Shown: piece by piece, positions 1-9,921 of the stretch | How the letters are laid out: each line of letters starts with the position of its first letter | How positions within the stretch are numbered: the stretch's first letter is position 1 | Source: Clostridium beijerinckii | GTDB taxonomy: Bacteria; Bacillota; Clostridia; Clostridiales; Clostridiaceae | DNA: 64,000 bases | Assembly: GCF_036699995.1 (NCBI RefSeq) | Contig: NZ_CP144906.1 | Span: 3,235,001 to 3,299,000 of the forward strand | Reading direction: 5' to 3' | The notes under the pieces: model-generated | Told to the model about the DNA's origin: nothing | Database searches by the model: none | Seen by the model: the letters and a program-made list of their open reading frames with translations, nothing else | Program-made: the position numbers and the translations under genes

Positions 1-328
1 CAGTTTTTATTCCAATTTCCTTCAATTTTGCTAAAGAACGATCTAACATTCTTTTTTCGATTTCATTAACTCTATATTCACTATATATAGCAATATGATA
101 TATAAATCCTCTTATACCATCGCTGCCACATAATAAAGCTCCAATTACCTTTCCATCTTCGTTACATGCTACAGAGCTGGCTTTTGGATTCTTTTTTAAA
201 TATGTAATTAATTGTTCTTTAGTCACAGATTCTTCTAAAAATGATGAGCCAAAAATATCTCTCCACAGTTTAATTACTTGGTCTATATCAGATTCCTTCA
301 TAGCCTTCACCACTATAGTATTATTCAT
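1..328 (-). CDS. GNAT family N-acetyltransferase, N-terminal part (cut by window edge)
   Basis: The minus strand opens with ATG at 326-328 after a GGAGTGGG ribosome site and stays open to the window edge. The product begins MNNTIVVKAMKESDID and has the GNAT opening: a first beta strand, a helix with LWRDIFG, then KASSVACNEDGKVIGALLCG, which matches the central strands before the acetyl-CoA loop. The CoA-binding motif itself lies outside the window. Family membership is inferred from this pattern; the substrate cannot be told. The 750 bp downstream of the start hold repeats, so the gene has its own promoter. Confidence 0.75.
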   Translation of the reverse strand, partial: MNNTIVVKAMKESDIDQVIKLWRDIFGSSFLEESVTKEQLITYLKKNPKASSVACNEDGKVIGALLCGSDGIRGFIYHIAIYSEYRVNEIEKRMLDRSLAKLKEIGIKT

Positions 329-370
329 TTATCCCACTCCATTCCTATTCTTAAGTATTATATATTATTA

Positions 371-460
371 TATTGCAAAAATACTTCTTCATCATAATTC
401 TAAAAATATTGCTAGAATTTCAGCCATAATTGTGAATTGTGAAATATGCATTGTAAACTG
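371..460 (+). repeat. Dispersed intergenic repeat, copy 1
   Basis: This stretch of about 90 bp matches the reverse complement of 3391-3473 at roughly 80 percent identity by eye. Both copies share TATTGCAAAAATA, ATAATTCTAAAAATATT and AATTGTGAAAT. The copies lie in opposite orientation on either side of the chemoreceptor gene. Confidence 0.7.
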
Positions 461-660
461 CAACATATATTTAATAGTAACACTCTATTATTTTATTGGA
501 TACATAAATATATTAAATATTGTTATATATTTAATATAGATAAATTATAAGTTAGATGATATCTCTCAACTATAAATAAGCAAGGGTTTAAATCCAAATA
601 ATATTTTGAGCAGATTTATCTAATACAATATCACTAGAACTTATATAATTTAAAACTAAA

Positions 661-704
661 AAATACTTTTTACATAGTCTAATCACCACGTAAAAAGTAT
701 TTTT
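661..704. terminator. Terminator-like hairpin
   Basis: Perfect 13-bp arms, AAATACTTTTTAC at 661-673 and its complement at 690-702, enclose a 16-nt loop. T-rich tracts follow on both strands, so it could stop transcripts from either side. Confidence 0.65.
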
Positions 705-855
705 ATTATGTTGAATTAATTTATATAGTTTAATATCTGAACTATATATCTACAGATATTTAGAGCCCTAAAACTGTAATTATTATACTTAATTTATAGA
801 TAATTCAATTATAAGTTAGATTTATACTATGAAATATATCCTAACTAGAAATGGG

Positions 856-1033
856 TAATATACTTTTGTGGAATGTTTCATTGGTAATTATGATGGATGT
901 GATTCTTTGGCTATAAGTTGTTCCAAATGTGCTAGTTCAAAGCTTGTTCTTTGAGGCTAGCACTTTGGGTGCAACTTTATAGCCTTAGAATCACCCATCA
1001 GAATTACCTAGAAACTGGAACAAAAGTACATTA
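856..1033. repeat. 178-nt imperfect palindrome downstream of mcp
   Basis: The left arm (856-942) and right arm (949-1033) pair over about 85 positions with scattered mismatches. Shared blocks include ACTTTTGT, GGTAATT, TGATGG, GATTCT, GGCTATAA and GCTAG. The loop is only about 6 nt. It lies just beyond the mcp stop, so it would form a very long hairpin at the 3' end of that transcript. A small non-autonomous palindromic element is another reading. Confidence 0.7.
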
Positions 1034-1081
1034 TTCATTCCGGCGAGATATACGCATAAGTATAGATTATAGTTGGTTTAT

Positions 1082-3082
1082 CTATATCTTAAATCTAGCT
1101 AATTCCTCTCCCAATTTTTCTGAAAGTGATTGAAGTTCCTCTGCATGCTTAGTGAATCTAACCATAGCAGAATCTATTTCTTCTGTTGATGCACTAACTT
1201 CCTCTGATGCAGCTGCAGTTTCTTGTGATATTGATGAAATATTTTCAATTTCAGCTATTACACTTTGTTTACTTCTATTTATATCAACTACAGATGCTTT
1301 TACCTCATTAACCTTAGCACTCATTACCCCAATTGATTCTATTATCTCTTTAAATATTTCCAGTGTCTTACCTACTGCTAATTCCTGTTCTTTTACCATA
1401 TTCTCAGCAGTTACAATGGCACCTGTTGCTTTATCTGACTTATTTCTTATATTTACAATAATCTCCTTTATCTCTTCAGTAGATACTTTAGATTGTTCTG
1501 CAAGTTTTCTTATTTCTTCAGCCACAACAGCAAAGCCTTTTCCTGCTTCACCAGCACGTGCTGACTCTATGCTTGCATTTAATGCTAAAAGGTTTGTCTG
1601 TTCTGTTATTTGAGATATTTTTTCAGATATAGTATCTATCGTTTTAGTATTTTCAGCCATTTCTTGAACAATTCCATTAACTTCATCTGTAGCATTTTTC
1701 GTCTTATCTGATTTTTCTATCAAAGTGTCAATCATAGATAGTCCTTTTGCTCCTAATTCCTTAGTATTTGCAGAAAGTTTGTCCATTTCATGTGAGTTTT
1801 CATTAATTTCATCTAATTTACCTGATAGCTCATTCATTTCTAAAACCCCATGCTGAGCATTCTGAGACTGATTAACTGCACCATGTGAAACGTCTTCTAT
1901 TGATTTTGATACTTCTTCTATTGATGCTGTTACCTCTTCTGACATATTTGCTAGGTTTGATGATGTCTCTAATACTGTTTTAGATGATTCTGTAACATTT
2001 TCTATAAGCTTTGATATATTAGATATCATATCATTAAAAGATTGTGAAAGTTCCATAAATTCATCTTTTGTAGATAAATTTATCGATGCAGTTAAATCTC
2101 CCTTTGAAGTTTTTTCAAATACTTCTTTTAACTTTTTAATATTTTGTGCTATACCTTTACTTAAAAATAATGATAGCATTATACAAATTATTAATATAAC
2201 TAAAGATATGTATACTGTTGTCGCGAGTATTGAATTGGTATCATTAGTTACTTCTTTCTCATCAAGAGTAGCTACGACCTTCCATCCAGTAGTAGGGTTT
2301 GTCCCATATACTCCAAATTTCTTTGTATTATTAAATTCATATGTTAAGAATCCCGCATTATTATTTTTTACATCTTCCCAAAATGATTGCTTAGATGCTA
2401 CATCTGTTCCAATTAAATCTTTATTCTTATGCGCTATCATATTTTTACCATCTATATCTGAAACAAATATATATCCGGTATTACCTATTTTCTTAGTTGA
2501 TATCTTTTCTGTAATTGTATCTAAAGACACGTTCATTGCACATACACCAACTAATTTTCCATCCTTTTCCACTGCCTTAGCTATAGCTACAACATTTTTT
2601 CCAGTTTGAGCACTTTTAAATGGTAAAGTTATTATAACTTGGTCTTTATGTTCTATTGCTTGCTTATACCAATCCCTATCACTAGCCTTATATCCATCTG
2701 GCATTTTCTCACTAGGATATATTTCAAATTTATCATCTACACTTGCAAAATATGTACTAAAGATATCGTTATCACTTTCCTTGACATCTTTTAACATACT
2801 AGCTATAGCTAAGTATGATTCATCTTTATCAGAATTAACAAAATTATAATTAGTTGATAATGCTTTAGTCATGCTTACAAACCCACTAAAATAGTTATCA
2901 ATTCCATCATTTAATTCTAAAAGAGTTTGTTGACTTGTAAGTTTCAATTTTTGATTAAGAATCGATTTAGCTTGTTCATTGGCACCAAATCCAAGAATTA
3001 TCAAAGGAATTAAGCATATTCCTAATAAACTCATAACAAGCTTGGTTCTAATACTTTTTAGTTTAATTTTCTTTAACTTCAT
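1082..3082 (-). CDS. Methyl-accepting chemotaxis protein, dCache type
   Basis: This 666-residue chemoreceptor has a short basic N-terminus, a membrane segment at about 15-35 and an extracellular sensor at about 37-280. DRDWYKQA and [12 protein letters not shown] are typical of dCache_1 domains that bind small organic ligands. A second membrane segment (about 285-307) is followed by HAMP and a long coiled-coil signalling domain. The kinase-contact tip reads [19 protein letters not shown], so it should couple to CheA/CheW at the inner membrane face. GGGGAAA precedes ATG. It is monocistronic, with a hairpin in its 5' leader and a large palindrome after the stop. The ligand is unknown. Confidence 0.95.
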   Translation of the reverse strand: MKLKKIKLKSIRTKLVMSLLGICLIPLIILGFGANEQAKSILNQKLKLTSQQTLLELNDGIDNYFSGFVSMTKALSTNYNFVNSDKDESYLAIASMLKDVKESDNDIFSTYFASVDDKFEIYPSEKMPDGYKASDRDWYKQAIEHKDQVIITLPFKSAQTGKNVVAIAKAVEKDGKLVGVCAMNVSLDTITEKISTKKIGNTGYIFVSDIDGKNMIAHKNKDLIGTDVASKQSFWEDVKNNNAGFLTYEFNNTKKFGVYGTNPTTGWKVVATLDEKEVTNDTNSILATTVYISLVILIICIMLSLFLSKGIAQNIKKLKEVFEKTSKGDLTASINLSTKDEFMELSQSFNDMISNISKLIENVTESSKTVLETSSNLANMSEEVTASIEEVSKSIEDVSHGAVNQSQNAQHGVLEMNELSGKLDEINENSHEMDKLSANTKELGAKGLSMIDTLIEKSDKTKNATDEVNGIVQEMAENTKTIDTISEKISQITEQTNLLALNASIESARAGEAGKGFAVVAEEIRKLAEQSKVSTEEIKEIIVNIRNKSDKATGAIVTAENMVKEQELAVGKTLEIFKEIIESIGVMSAKVNEVKASVVDINRSKQSVIAEIENISSISQETAAASEEVSASTEEIDSAMVRFTKHAEELQSLSEKLGEELARFKI

Positions 3083-3176
3083 TATTATTTCCCCTTTATC
3101 GCAAGTATATTAAATATTTATAAATATTGTTGTACAAAATTTTATTGTAAAGTAGTATTACTGTGTTATAAAAACA

Positions 3177-3222
3177 AAAAAGTCTCATTTCATAAATTTC
3201 ACAAAATAAGACTCATTATAAT
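3177..3222 (-). terminator. Hairpin with T-run in the mcp leader
   Basis: On the minus strand AGTCTTATTT pairs with AAATGAGACT around a 12-nt loop, followed by TTTTTTGTTTTT. It lies about 100 nt upstream of the mcp start, in the same direction. No minus-strand gene lies upstream, so it may stop read-through or act as an attenuator in the mcp leader. No known riboswitch consensus was recognised. Confidence 0.5.
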
Positions 3223-3390
3223 TTAAATTATATTAACTTTTACCATCATTTAATCATATTGCCATTATATATGTAGTGTCTTTTATTGTCAATACTTATT
3301 ATTTTTATCGAAAATCGTTAGAATTCATACTATTTGATTACCGATAAATGTTTTACTGTAAATTAGGAAATATTTTTTAATATATATTTT

Positions 3391-3473
3391 AATTCACAAT
3401 GCACATTTCACAATTACAGCTAAAATTCTTGTAATATTTTTAGAATTATCATAAATGATTATTTTTGCAATAT
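3391..3473 (-). repeat. Dispersed intergenic repeat, copy 2 (inverted)
   Basis: Inverted partner of 371-460 with the same blocks. It lacks a short internal direct repeat (TGTGAAT type) present in copy 1, which suggests slippage within the element. Confidence 0.65.
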
Positions 3474-3777
3474 ATATTCTAAAAAAATTAATTCATCAAA
3501 AGCCATCTCAATCTATAAATCAATGCAAGTTAATTATCTGTTTCTTCAAAAGAACTTATTAAATCTCAGTACACAAAGTTTTCATCAATTTATTAATGCT
3601 AAAAAATATATAGGTACAATATAAAATTGCATCATTAAATTTCAGAAATAAATCTGTTACATAAACTCTCAGCAATTTAATATACTATAATTAGTGTATT
3701 TTCTGTCAGCCTATTAATTTTCACATTAAGTATTAATTATATGCTTTCACATAAATATTAAATAAGGAGGATTATAT

Positions 3778-5796
3778 ATGTTTACTTATATCTTAATATT
3801 ATTAATTTGCATTTTACTGTCAACTATAATAAGTAGATTTATACCTTCCTTATCAGTTCCTATTGTACAAATTGCAATTGGATCACTAATTACAATAATA
3901 CATTCAGAATTTAGTATTGAGCTGGATCCTCATACATTTCTAGTAATGTTTATTGCTCCCCTTCTTTTCCGTGATGGGAAAAATGCAGATAAAAGATCTC
4001 TATGGAAACAGAGAAGAAATATCCTTTTAATGGCACTAGCTTTAGTTATCGCAACTGTAATATTAGTTGGATTAATTATAAATAAGTTAATTCCATCTAT
4101 TTCATTGCCTTCAGCTTTTGCACTTGCAGCTGCTTTATCTCCAACTGATTATGTTGCTGTCAGCGTACTTTCAAAAAAAATCTCACTTCCAAGGAAAGTA
4201 CTTCATCTTATCGAAGGCGAAGGACTTATGAATGACGCATCAGGCCTAGTATCTTTTAAATTCGCATTAGCTGCAGTACTAACTGGAACATTCTCATTAT
4301 TCGATGCAACTATAAGTTTTTTTATAGTCTCTATTGGGGGAATCATTGCAGGATTAGTTTTAGAGCATATTCTAATTAAGTTCGAGCTTTGGATAAGAAG
4401 TCTTGGAATGGAAGATATTACAGTTGAAATACTACTTCAAATTCTAACACCATTTATAATATATCTTGTATCAGAGGAAGTATTTAAAGTCTCAGGTATA
4501 TTAGCTGTGGTTGTAGCTGGAATGGTATATTCACTATCATCTAAAAAACTGAAGTTTAGAAATGCTAGACTAAATGCTGTATCAGAAAATACTTGGTCAG
4601 TTTTGGCCTACGTTCTAAATGGTCTTATATTTATAATAGTTGGATTGCAACTGCCAAATATAATTAAAATTGCTTTTTATGAAGTTACAATCAATAATTT
4701 TGAAGCTATCATTGATGTTTTATTAATAACATTATCTTTACTTACACTTAGATATCTATGGGTTTTATTTATGTATAGGTTTGGAGATAATGCCTGCAAA
4801 GCAGAAAAAAGAAGTGTTAAATTTCACGCTGCACTTTTAACTTCCCTTTCAGGAGTAAGAGGAGCTGTCACATTAGCTACAGTTCTTTCGATTCCTTTGG
4901 CATTAGAAAATGGTGAACCCTTTCCTGAGAGAACATTAATTTTATTTTTGTCCGTTGGGGTAATTCTAACTACACTTCTTATTACAACTTTCATATTACC
5001 CCTATTTGCTAATAAAAATATCCCTAAAGAGACCGATTATTTACAGATAATGAATAAAGCACAGATAAAAGTTTGGGATAACACTATAAATAAATTAAAA
5101 TTAGAAATTGATAATAAAAAGTACATTAATATGATTATAAGCGAGTATAAATATCGTATTCATCAATTAAAACGTGGAAATTCTTATTATAAGAACTGGA
5201 ACAGGAGCAGCAAAGAGGAAAAGAAATGGATGCTTATATGTTTTAAAAAAGAAATTGAAAATACCAGAAAGATGTTACAAGAAAATAAGATAGATGAATC
5301 AACTGCATACTTTTATGAAAAATCAGTTAGAAATAAAATCAAATTAATGTCATCAGTTGAAGGTTTTTCGTTGATTTTCAAAGAGGCTTTAATGCGGATT
5401 TCTTCTTTAATTTTTAATATTAAAAAACTTAGGTATATATTAAGAGGAATTGAAAACAAAAAAAGAAGTGAACAACAATTAAAAGATTTAGCCATGAAAG
5501 ACCTTTATTTTACTAATGCAAAATACTTAATTCAATATGTTAAATCTATCATCACTCCTGAAAATGAAGAAACGCTAAAGAAAATAATTTTATATTATCA
5601 AGGTGTCTATTGGGTTGCAAGCAAACCAATCTTAGGAAAAGCTAGCAAGTATGAAAAGAAAAAAATTCAAATTAAAGCAATGCAACTAGAAAGAAATACT
5701 ATACAATCTTTATTTGAAAATGGAGATATAACTTGGAATATAGCATCTGAACTAAGAAAAAATCTAAATTATATTGAAAGTGATGTTTTAAGATAA
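3778..5796 (+). CDS. Cation:proton antiporter, CPA1 (NhaP) family
   Basis: This 672-residue membrane protein has about 12 N-terminal hydrophobic segments (residues 1-415). It then has a hydrophilic, Lys-rich cytoplasmic tail of about 250 residues. Family marks are SPTDYVAVSVLS near residue 122, which carries the conserved Asp, and GEGLMNDASGLV, the ion-binding ND motif; SGVRGAVTLA follows near 360. CPA1 proteins exchange Na+ or K+ for H+ across the cytoplasmic membrane. The long tail resembles regulatory C-termini of this family. AAGGAGG lies 7 nt before ATG. It is monocistronic with its own terminator. Confidence 0.93.
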   Translation: MFTYILILLICILLSTIISRFIPSLSVPIVQIAIGSLITIIHSEFSIELDPHTFLVMFIAPLLFRDGKNADKRSLWKQRRNILLMALALVIATVILVGLIINKLIPSISLPSAFALAAALSPTDYVAVSVLSKKISLPRKVLHLIEGEGLMNDASGLVSFKFALAAVLTGTFSLFDATISFFIVSIGGIIAGLVLEHILIKFELWIRSLGMEDITVEILLQILTPFIIYLVSEEVFKVSGILAVVVAGMVYSLSSKKLKFRNARLNAVSENTWSVLAYVLNGLIFIIVGLQLPNIIKIAFYEVTINNFEAIIDVLLITLSLLTLRYLWVLFMYRFGDNACKAEKRSVKFHAALLTSLSGVRGAVTLATVLSIPLALENGEPFPERTLILFLSVGVILTTLLITTFILPLFANKNIPKETDYLQIMNKAQIKVWDNTINKLKLEIDNKKYINMIISEYKYRIHQLKRGNSYYKNWNRSSKEEKKWMLICFKKEIENTRKMLQENKIDESTAYFYEKSVRNKIKLMSSVEGFSLIFKEALMRISSLIFNIKKLRYILRGIENKKRSEQQLKDLAMKDLYFTNAKYLIQYVKSIITPENEETLKKIILYYQGVYWVASKPILGKASKYEKKKIQIKAMQLERNTIQSLFENGDITWNIASELRKNLNYIESDVLR

Positions 5797-5830
5797 TAGG
5801 CTTTTATTTTTATAAGCCTATTTTTTATTT
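5795..5830 (+). terminator. Terminator of antiporter gene
   Basis: AATAGGCTT at 5795-5803 pairs with AAGCCTATT at 5814-5822, followed by a T-run. It overlaps the stop codon. Confidence 0.85.
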
Positions 5831-6050
5831 TCTAGAAATTCATATTTAAGTTAAATCTATGAGAAGTTATTGGAGAGACTAATTCTGAAATCTACAGTTC
5901 CAGAATCACCTACGGTTTTTTTATGTTATTTTACATTTAGTGTTGCACTTCTAATTCTAAAAAAATGATTTCCATATAGTATAAATTTTTTATTGAGAGA
6001 TAATCTAATATTGAATATTATAATTTGACAAGTATGCACGGAGGATTAAA

Positions 6051-7103
6051 ATGAAGATATTAAAAAAGGTACTATCTCTTACTTTCATATCTATATTTTT
6101 ATTATATAGTATTAGCCAAACTTCATATGCCAGCCCGGATATTAGTTCTCAAACTCCACTTAAAGTAGGTGTATTCTTAAATAGTTTTAATGATCTATTT
6201 ATTTCTAATGTAAAGAAAAACTTAGAGGATATTCAAAAACAAAATGAAAATAAAGTCCAATTTACTTTTTTTAATGCCAATGGAAACCAAGTTGTTCAAA
6301 ATGAAGATGTTGACAAAGCACTCAATGAGAACTTTAATCTTCTTGTATTAAATCCAGTCAGCACCAATATGGATCAGCTTCAAGATACTCTCAATAAAAT
6401 AGCACAAAAGGATATTCCATTAATTTTATACTATGCAAAAACTAAACCAATAGTAAATTTTATAAAAAATTATCATAATTCTGTTGTTATTGATACAGAT
6501 GTTGATCAGTCTGGAATTATTCAAGGCAAAATCATAGTAGATACATGGAATACTAATAAAGAAAAATTAGATAAAAATAAAGATAATATAATTCAATATA
6601 TCATGTTAAAGGGCCCATCTAATAGTCCAGAAACAATTGAAAGAACTAAATATTCTATATTAACAATTAATGAAGCAGGAATAAAAACTCAAGAGCTTTT
6701 ATCAATACCTTATAATTGGGAAGAGGAATGTGGTAGAACTTCAATGGAATCAACTTTATTAACACTTGATGGTAAAATTGAAGCAATAATTTCTAATAAT
6801 GACGCCATGGCAATAGGTGCCATTAAAACACTCCAAAAATATGGTTATAATAAAGGTTATAACTCAAGAAACATTCCGATTGTTGGTATTGATGGTTTGC
6901 CAAAAGCTCAAGAATTAATTAATCAAGGAATTATGACAGGTACTGTTGTACAAGATTCACAAGCTCATGCCAATGCAATTTACACAATAGGAATGAATCT
7001 AATTTCTGGCAACAATCCTCTTAATGGTACCAATTATAAATTTGATGAAAGTGGAGTTACAATTAACATCCCTTATCAGGAATACAAACCACAAAAGCAG
7101 TAG
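6051..7103 (+). CDS. Galactose-type sugar-binding protein (Peripla_BP_4)
   Basis: This 350-residue secreted protein has a signal peptide (MKILKKVLSLTFISIFLL, likely cleavage after SYA near residue 27). A type I periplasmic-binding fold follows: VGVFLNSFNDLFISNV, LLVLNPVS, IISNNDAMAIGA and VGIDGLPKAQE. These match MglB-like binding proteins for galactose and related sugars. No lipobox Cys is evident, which is unusual for a binding protein of a cell without an outer membrane. No ABC permease or ATPase is adjacent. It may serve a remote transporter or a chemoreceptor. GGAGG precedes ATG. Family is well supported; ligand is inferred. Confidence 0.88.
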   Translation: MKILKKVLSLTFISIFLLYSISQTSYASPDISSQTPLKVGVFLNSFNDLFISNVKKNLEDIQKQNENKVQFTFFNANGNQVVQNEDVDKALNENFNLLVLNPVSTNMDQLQDTLNKIAQKDIPLILYYAKTKPIVNFIKNYHNSVVIDTDVDQSGIIQGKIIVDTWNTNKEKLDKNKDNIIQYIMLKGPSNSPETIERTKYSILTINEAGIKTQELLSIPYNWEEECGRTSMESTLLTLDGKIEAIISNNDAMAIGAIKTLQKYGYNKGYNSRNIPIVGIDGLPKAQELINQGIMTGTVVQDSQAHANAIYTIGMNLISGNNPLNGTNYKFDESGVTINIPYQEYKPQKQ

Positions 7104-7125
7104 CTGAATCACCTAGCTACTGCTT
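7095..7125 (+). terminator. Hairpin overlapping the sugar-binding protein stop
   Basis: AAGCAGTAGCT pairs perfectly with AGCTACTGCTT across a 9-nt loop and overlaps the TAG stop. The following tract is AT-rich but without a strong T-run. Confidence 0.6.
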
Positions 7126-8068
7126 ATAAAATTATTCCCTAGTTTTTTCCTACATCAATTCTATAATTGAAGCACATAATAAACAAAAAAATACTAAATA
7201 TAAATTCTATTTTATACAAAATAACTCTAAGCCCGCATTCTGAGTGCATATTCTTTAGAATATATATTCTGAACCATGTCTGTTAAGGGGTTAAGAATTG
7301 CATACAGTTTAAATTTTTGCTTTACAAAATTACTATATATAATATATCTTTAGATTTGAAACTATCTTTTTATGTATCTTATCCTTGGAATTCGCCATTT
7401 AAAAACTGCCCTTGCTTTTTTGTTCCATTTATCAAAATCAATGTGCCTGTCCCATCTTCTCTACCATGTTTAAATTCCCCTTCATATTTATTACCATTGG
7501 CATAAACTAATGTTCCTATTCCATTCATTTCTCCAGCCTTACACTCACCTTCGTACTTTGCACCATTTGCGTAATTAAATGTACCTTTTCCTTACATACT
7601 GTGCCAACATTTTTCTGTGGAGCTTAAAAGGCTATATTATATTTAATCCAGCTTCTAATTCTTTGAATTCACCTTTCTATACTTCAGCCAGAATTATCTG
7701 TTTCCATCAGATCATGAAAATATATTCATATGCTTTTCAAATATAGAATACATTAAAAGTTCAAAACTAAATTTTACAAAAAACATATACTTTTTGTCAT
7801 AATATAACATACCATCTAATTATTTCTTGATCGATAATTTTATTATTGGTATAATAAGGCATTATCAAAAAATTAACTAGTCAATCGGTCTGTCTATTTG
7901 TACTTGTTATTCTATTTCATATGTCTAAAGTTAATTTTTTGAAGGTAGAATAACTTTATACCTGCTCAATATATCTAAAAAGCCATATCATGAATATATA
8001 TAAAAAAGCGTGCTTAAAAATAGAAGTTATGTGTATTGAAGATTTTCTAACATTATGGAGGTAATAAA
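7104..8068. other. Long intergenic region with a decayed gene
   Basis: Besides the MORN pseudogene (7379-7680), this holds a motif GTGCATATTCT followed by AGAATATATATTCT (7244-7270) that recurs near 21.4 and 26.8 kb. A 13-bp inverted repeat (CAAAAAATTAACT near 7867 and its complement near 7929) lies about 130 bp before the NHL gene. Confidence 0.5.
7379..7680 (-). pseudogene. MORN-repeat protein remnant
   Basis: The minus-strand frame 7591-7379 reads as successive MORN repeats: GKGTFNYANGAKYEGE, GIGTLVYANGNKYEGEF and GTGTLILINGTKKQGQF, then a stop. MORN repeats are about 23 residues with the pattern YEGEF..G..G.G. Directly upstream the same frame has a TAA (7592-7594) where the repeat should continue. 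Another repeat piece (KGEFKELEAG) lies at about 7648-7677 after further stops. There is no start codon or ribosome site for the readable part. It is a decayed gene; the original length is unknown. Confidence 0.8.
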
Positions 8069-9661
8069 ATGACATATATAGCTATTCTTTTGGTTGTATT
8101 AAAATCTCACCCAGTGCTGAGTATTTGCGGATGTATTCTTTTTGGTATCATTAGTCAGTCTGCTTTCCCCAAAAAAGCCAGATTTCATTTAGCAAAATTT
8201 TCTATAATATTTTTTGTGATTATTATTGCTAATATTTTTGTAGGACATTTTTTAACTAATATTATTATTGACAATTTTGGTGAAAAAGGAGAAGCTATGA
8301 TCTTAGATAATTCACCAACATCAGACCAATATAATAATGAAAGAGTTTATCGTTATAATGTTATGATTAGACCCGACAATGATAGCAATGCTATTTCAAC
8401 TTACTTTTTATCATCTGATTTTAATATTGTTCATAATGATTCACTTAATAGATACTCCTATCCTTCAACTGGAGTCAAATTCAATGTAAAGTATATAAAA
8501 GCTTATCCAAAAGCTTTTGTTATTATAGCCAATGATGATAGTGAATATGGTAGACAAGTTCAGATTAATAAGTATTCATCAGAGAAATCTAAAATAGAAA
8601 ATCAATTAAAAATGGACCCTGAAAACTCCGATCTTAAAGAAAAGCTTAAGGAATTGGATAATAAAATTCAATCTATTATTGATAGCAATAGTGGTAATAC
8701 TAGTGAGAATGCAAAAAAACTTCAGCTTAACAATTATTTATCAGAAAAATCTAATATAGAAGATCAATTAAAACTTGATCCTGAAAACTCTACTCTCAAG
8801 AAAAAACTTGAAGAGTTAAACATAAAAATTCTTTCTATTAATAACAGTAATTTTTCTGGAGAATTAGTCGCTATATTCGGCGGGAAAGGTACAGATTCTG
8901 GGAAACTGAATGATGCAAGATATATTACAGTAGATTCTGATAATAATGTTTGGATAGCAGATTATACTGATGGGCGAATTCAGCAGTTTAATAACTCTGG
9001 TGAATTCATTAAGATGATTCAAATAAATGGAGATAAAAATGACTCTAAACTAATTAAAGGACTAGCTGCAGATATGAACGGAAATTTATATATCTCTTCT
9101 GGTAGCACGATTCAAAAATATAAAATAGCTGATGGTAGTTTATCAGCAACTTTTAAGGGAAATGATTATTATGGTCCTTTAGCAGTTGATAAGGATAATA
9201 ATATATATTTGCTAACTTCTTCAGCAACAGAAAACACATTATTTAAGTTAAACTCTGATGGAGCAGTACTTGCTCGTTTTAATAATATTATAAAAAAAGC
9301 TAATCAAGATGATCCAGGTATGAATGCTGACTTGGCATTAGATAGTTCTGGTAATATCTATATCTTTAGTGAATATAGCAAAAAGATATATGTATATAAT
9401 TCTAATGGAGATTTCGTTAAATATTTAGATTTAAAGCTTAATAATCAAGATATCAACATTGAGACAATTTCTATAGATAATAGCGATAATTTATATGTAA
9501 AAAATTTTAATGGAAATTATAAATTTGACCTTAATGGCAATTTACTTAACATTTTACCTGATAAAAATTACTATAGTACTGATGTGGATTCAAACAACAA
9601 TATTTATATGTCTGATAATGATGATATATTTGAATATAATCTAAATGGTCCTACACAGTAA
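8069..9661 (+). CDS. Membrane-anchored NHL-repeat protein
   Basis: This 530-residue protein has two hydrophobic N-terminal segments (about 1-30 and 48-75), then a soluble domain facing outside. Residues about 165-265 carry two tandem copies of a charged coiled-coil unit (SEKSxIExQLKxDPENS). The C-terminal half is a beta-propeller of NHL type: ITVDSDNNVWIADYTDGRIQQF, LAADMNGNLYISS, LAVDKDNNIYLL and LALDSSGNIYIF. Such propellers bind proteins or polymers. No catalytic residues are evident. GGAGG precedes ATG. It is monocistronic. The function is not known. Confidence 0.85.
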   Translation: MTYIAILLVVLKSHPVLSICGCILFGIISQSAFPKKARFHLAKFSIIFFVIIIANIFVGHFLTNIIIDNFGEKGEAMILDNSPTSDQYNNERVYRYNVMIRPDNDSNAISTYFLSSDFNIVHNDSLNRYSYPSTGVKFNVKYIKAYPKAFVIIANDDSEYGRQVQINKYSSEKSKIENQLKMDPENSDLKEKLKELDNKIQSIIDSNSGNTSENAKKLQLNNYLSEKSNIEDQLKLDPENSTLKKKLEELNIKILSINNSNFSGELVAIFGGKGTDSGKLNDARYITVDSDNNVWIADYTDGRIQQFNNSGEFIKMIQINGDKNDSKLIKGLAADMNGNLYISSGSTIQKYKIADGSLSATFKGNDYYGPLAVDKDNNIYLLTSSATENTLFKLNSDGAVLARFNNIIKKANQDDPGMNADLALDSSGNIYIFSEYSKKIYVYNSNGDFVKYLDLKLNNQDINIETISIDNSDNLYVKNFNGNYKFDLNGNLLNILPDKNYYSTDVDSNNNIYMSDNDDIFEYNLNGPTQ

Positions 9662-9765
9662 TAAAGGATTGACTGGCCACAATGCTCTTTATGTAATTTT
9701 TGATTATCTTTAATGAATATTTCTCAATGTTCTGCAGATAATATAATTGTTCAGACTCAAACACA

Positions 9766-9810
9766 AAAAGAGATAGCAATTCCCCCATTCTCCCTGCTAT
9801 CTCTTTTCTA
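9766..9810. terminator. Bidirectional terminator
   Basis: AAAAGAGATAGCA (9766-9778) pairs with TGCTATCTCTTTT (9795-9807). It lies between the converging NHL and RND genes. Confidence 0.8.
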
Positions 9811-9921
9811 TATATTAAATTCTATTTTTTATCTTAATTCTTTAAACAATTCAAAGCTTTGCTTTCTATTAAATGCATTTGAATAATTTTATAATTTGAA
9901 TAATCTCTTTTATCTTTCATT

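Larger units (their letters stand above)
329..1081. other. Gene-free region with repeats and hairpins
   Basis: No convincing gene is visible. The region holds repeat copy 1, a terminator-like hairpin at 661-704 and a large imperfect palindrome at 856-1033, each listed separately. The rest is unstructured AT-rich sequence. Confidence 0.6.
3083..3777. other. Divergent intergenic region
   Basis: This holds the mcp leader with its hairpin (3177-3222), repeat copy 2 (3391-3473) and the promoter region of the antiporter gene. No gene or gene remnant was recognised. Confidence 0.5.

Noticed and set aside
1152..2609. Long antisense frames inside the chemoreceptor gene
   Set aside because: They are shadows of a codon-biased gene on the other strand; they lack ribosome sites and protein-like conservation.
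5880..5935. ATTCTG/CAGAAT hairpin followed by a T-run after the antiporter gene
   Set aside because: The stem is short and a better terminator lies directly before it.
7866..7941. 13-bp inverted repeat upstream of the NHL gene as an insertion sequence
   Set aside because: Only about 50 bp lie between the arms and there is no transposase or target duplication.
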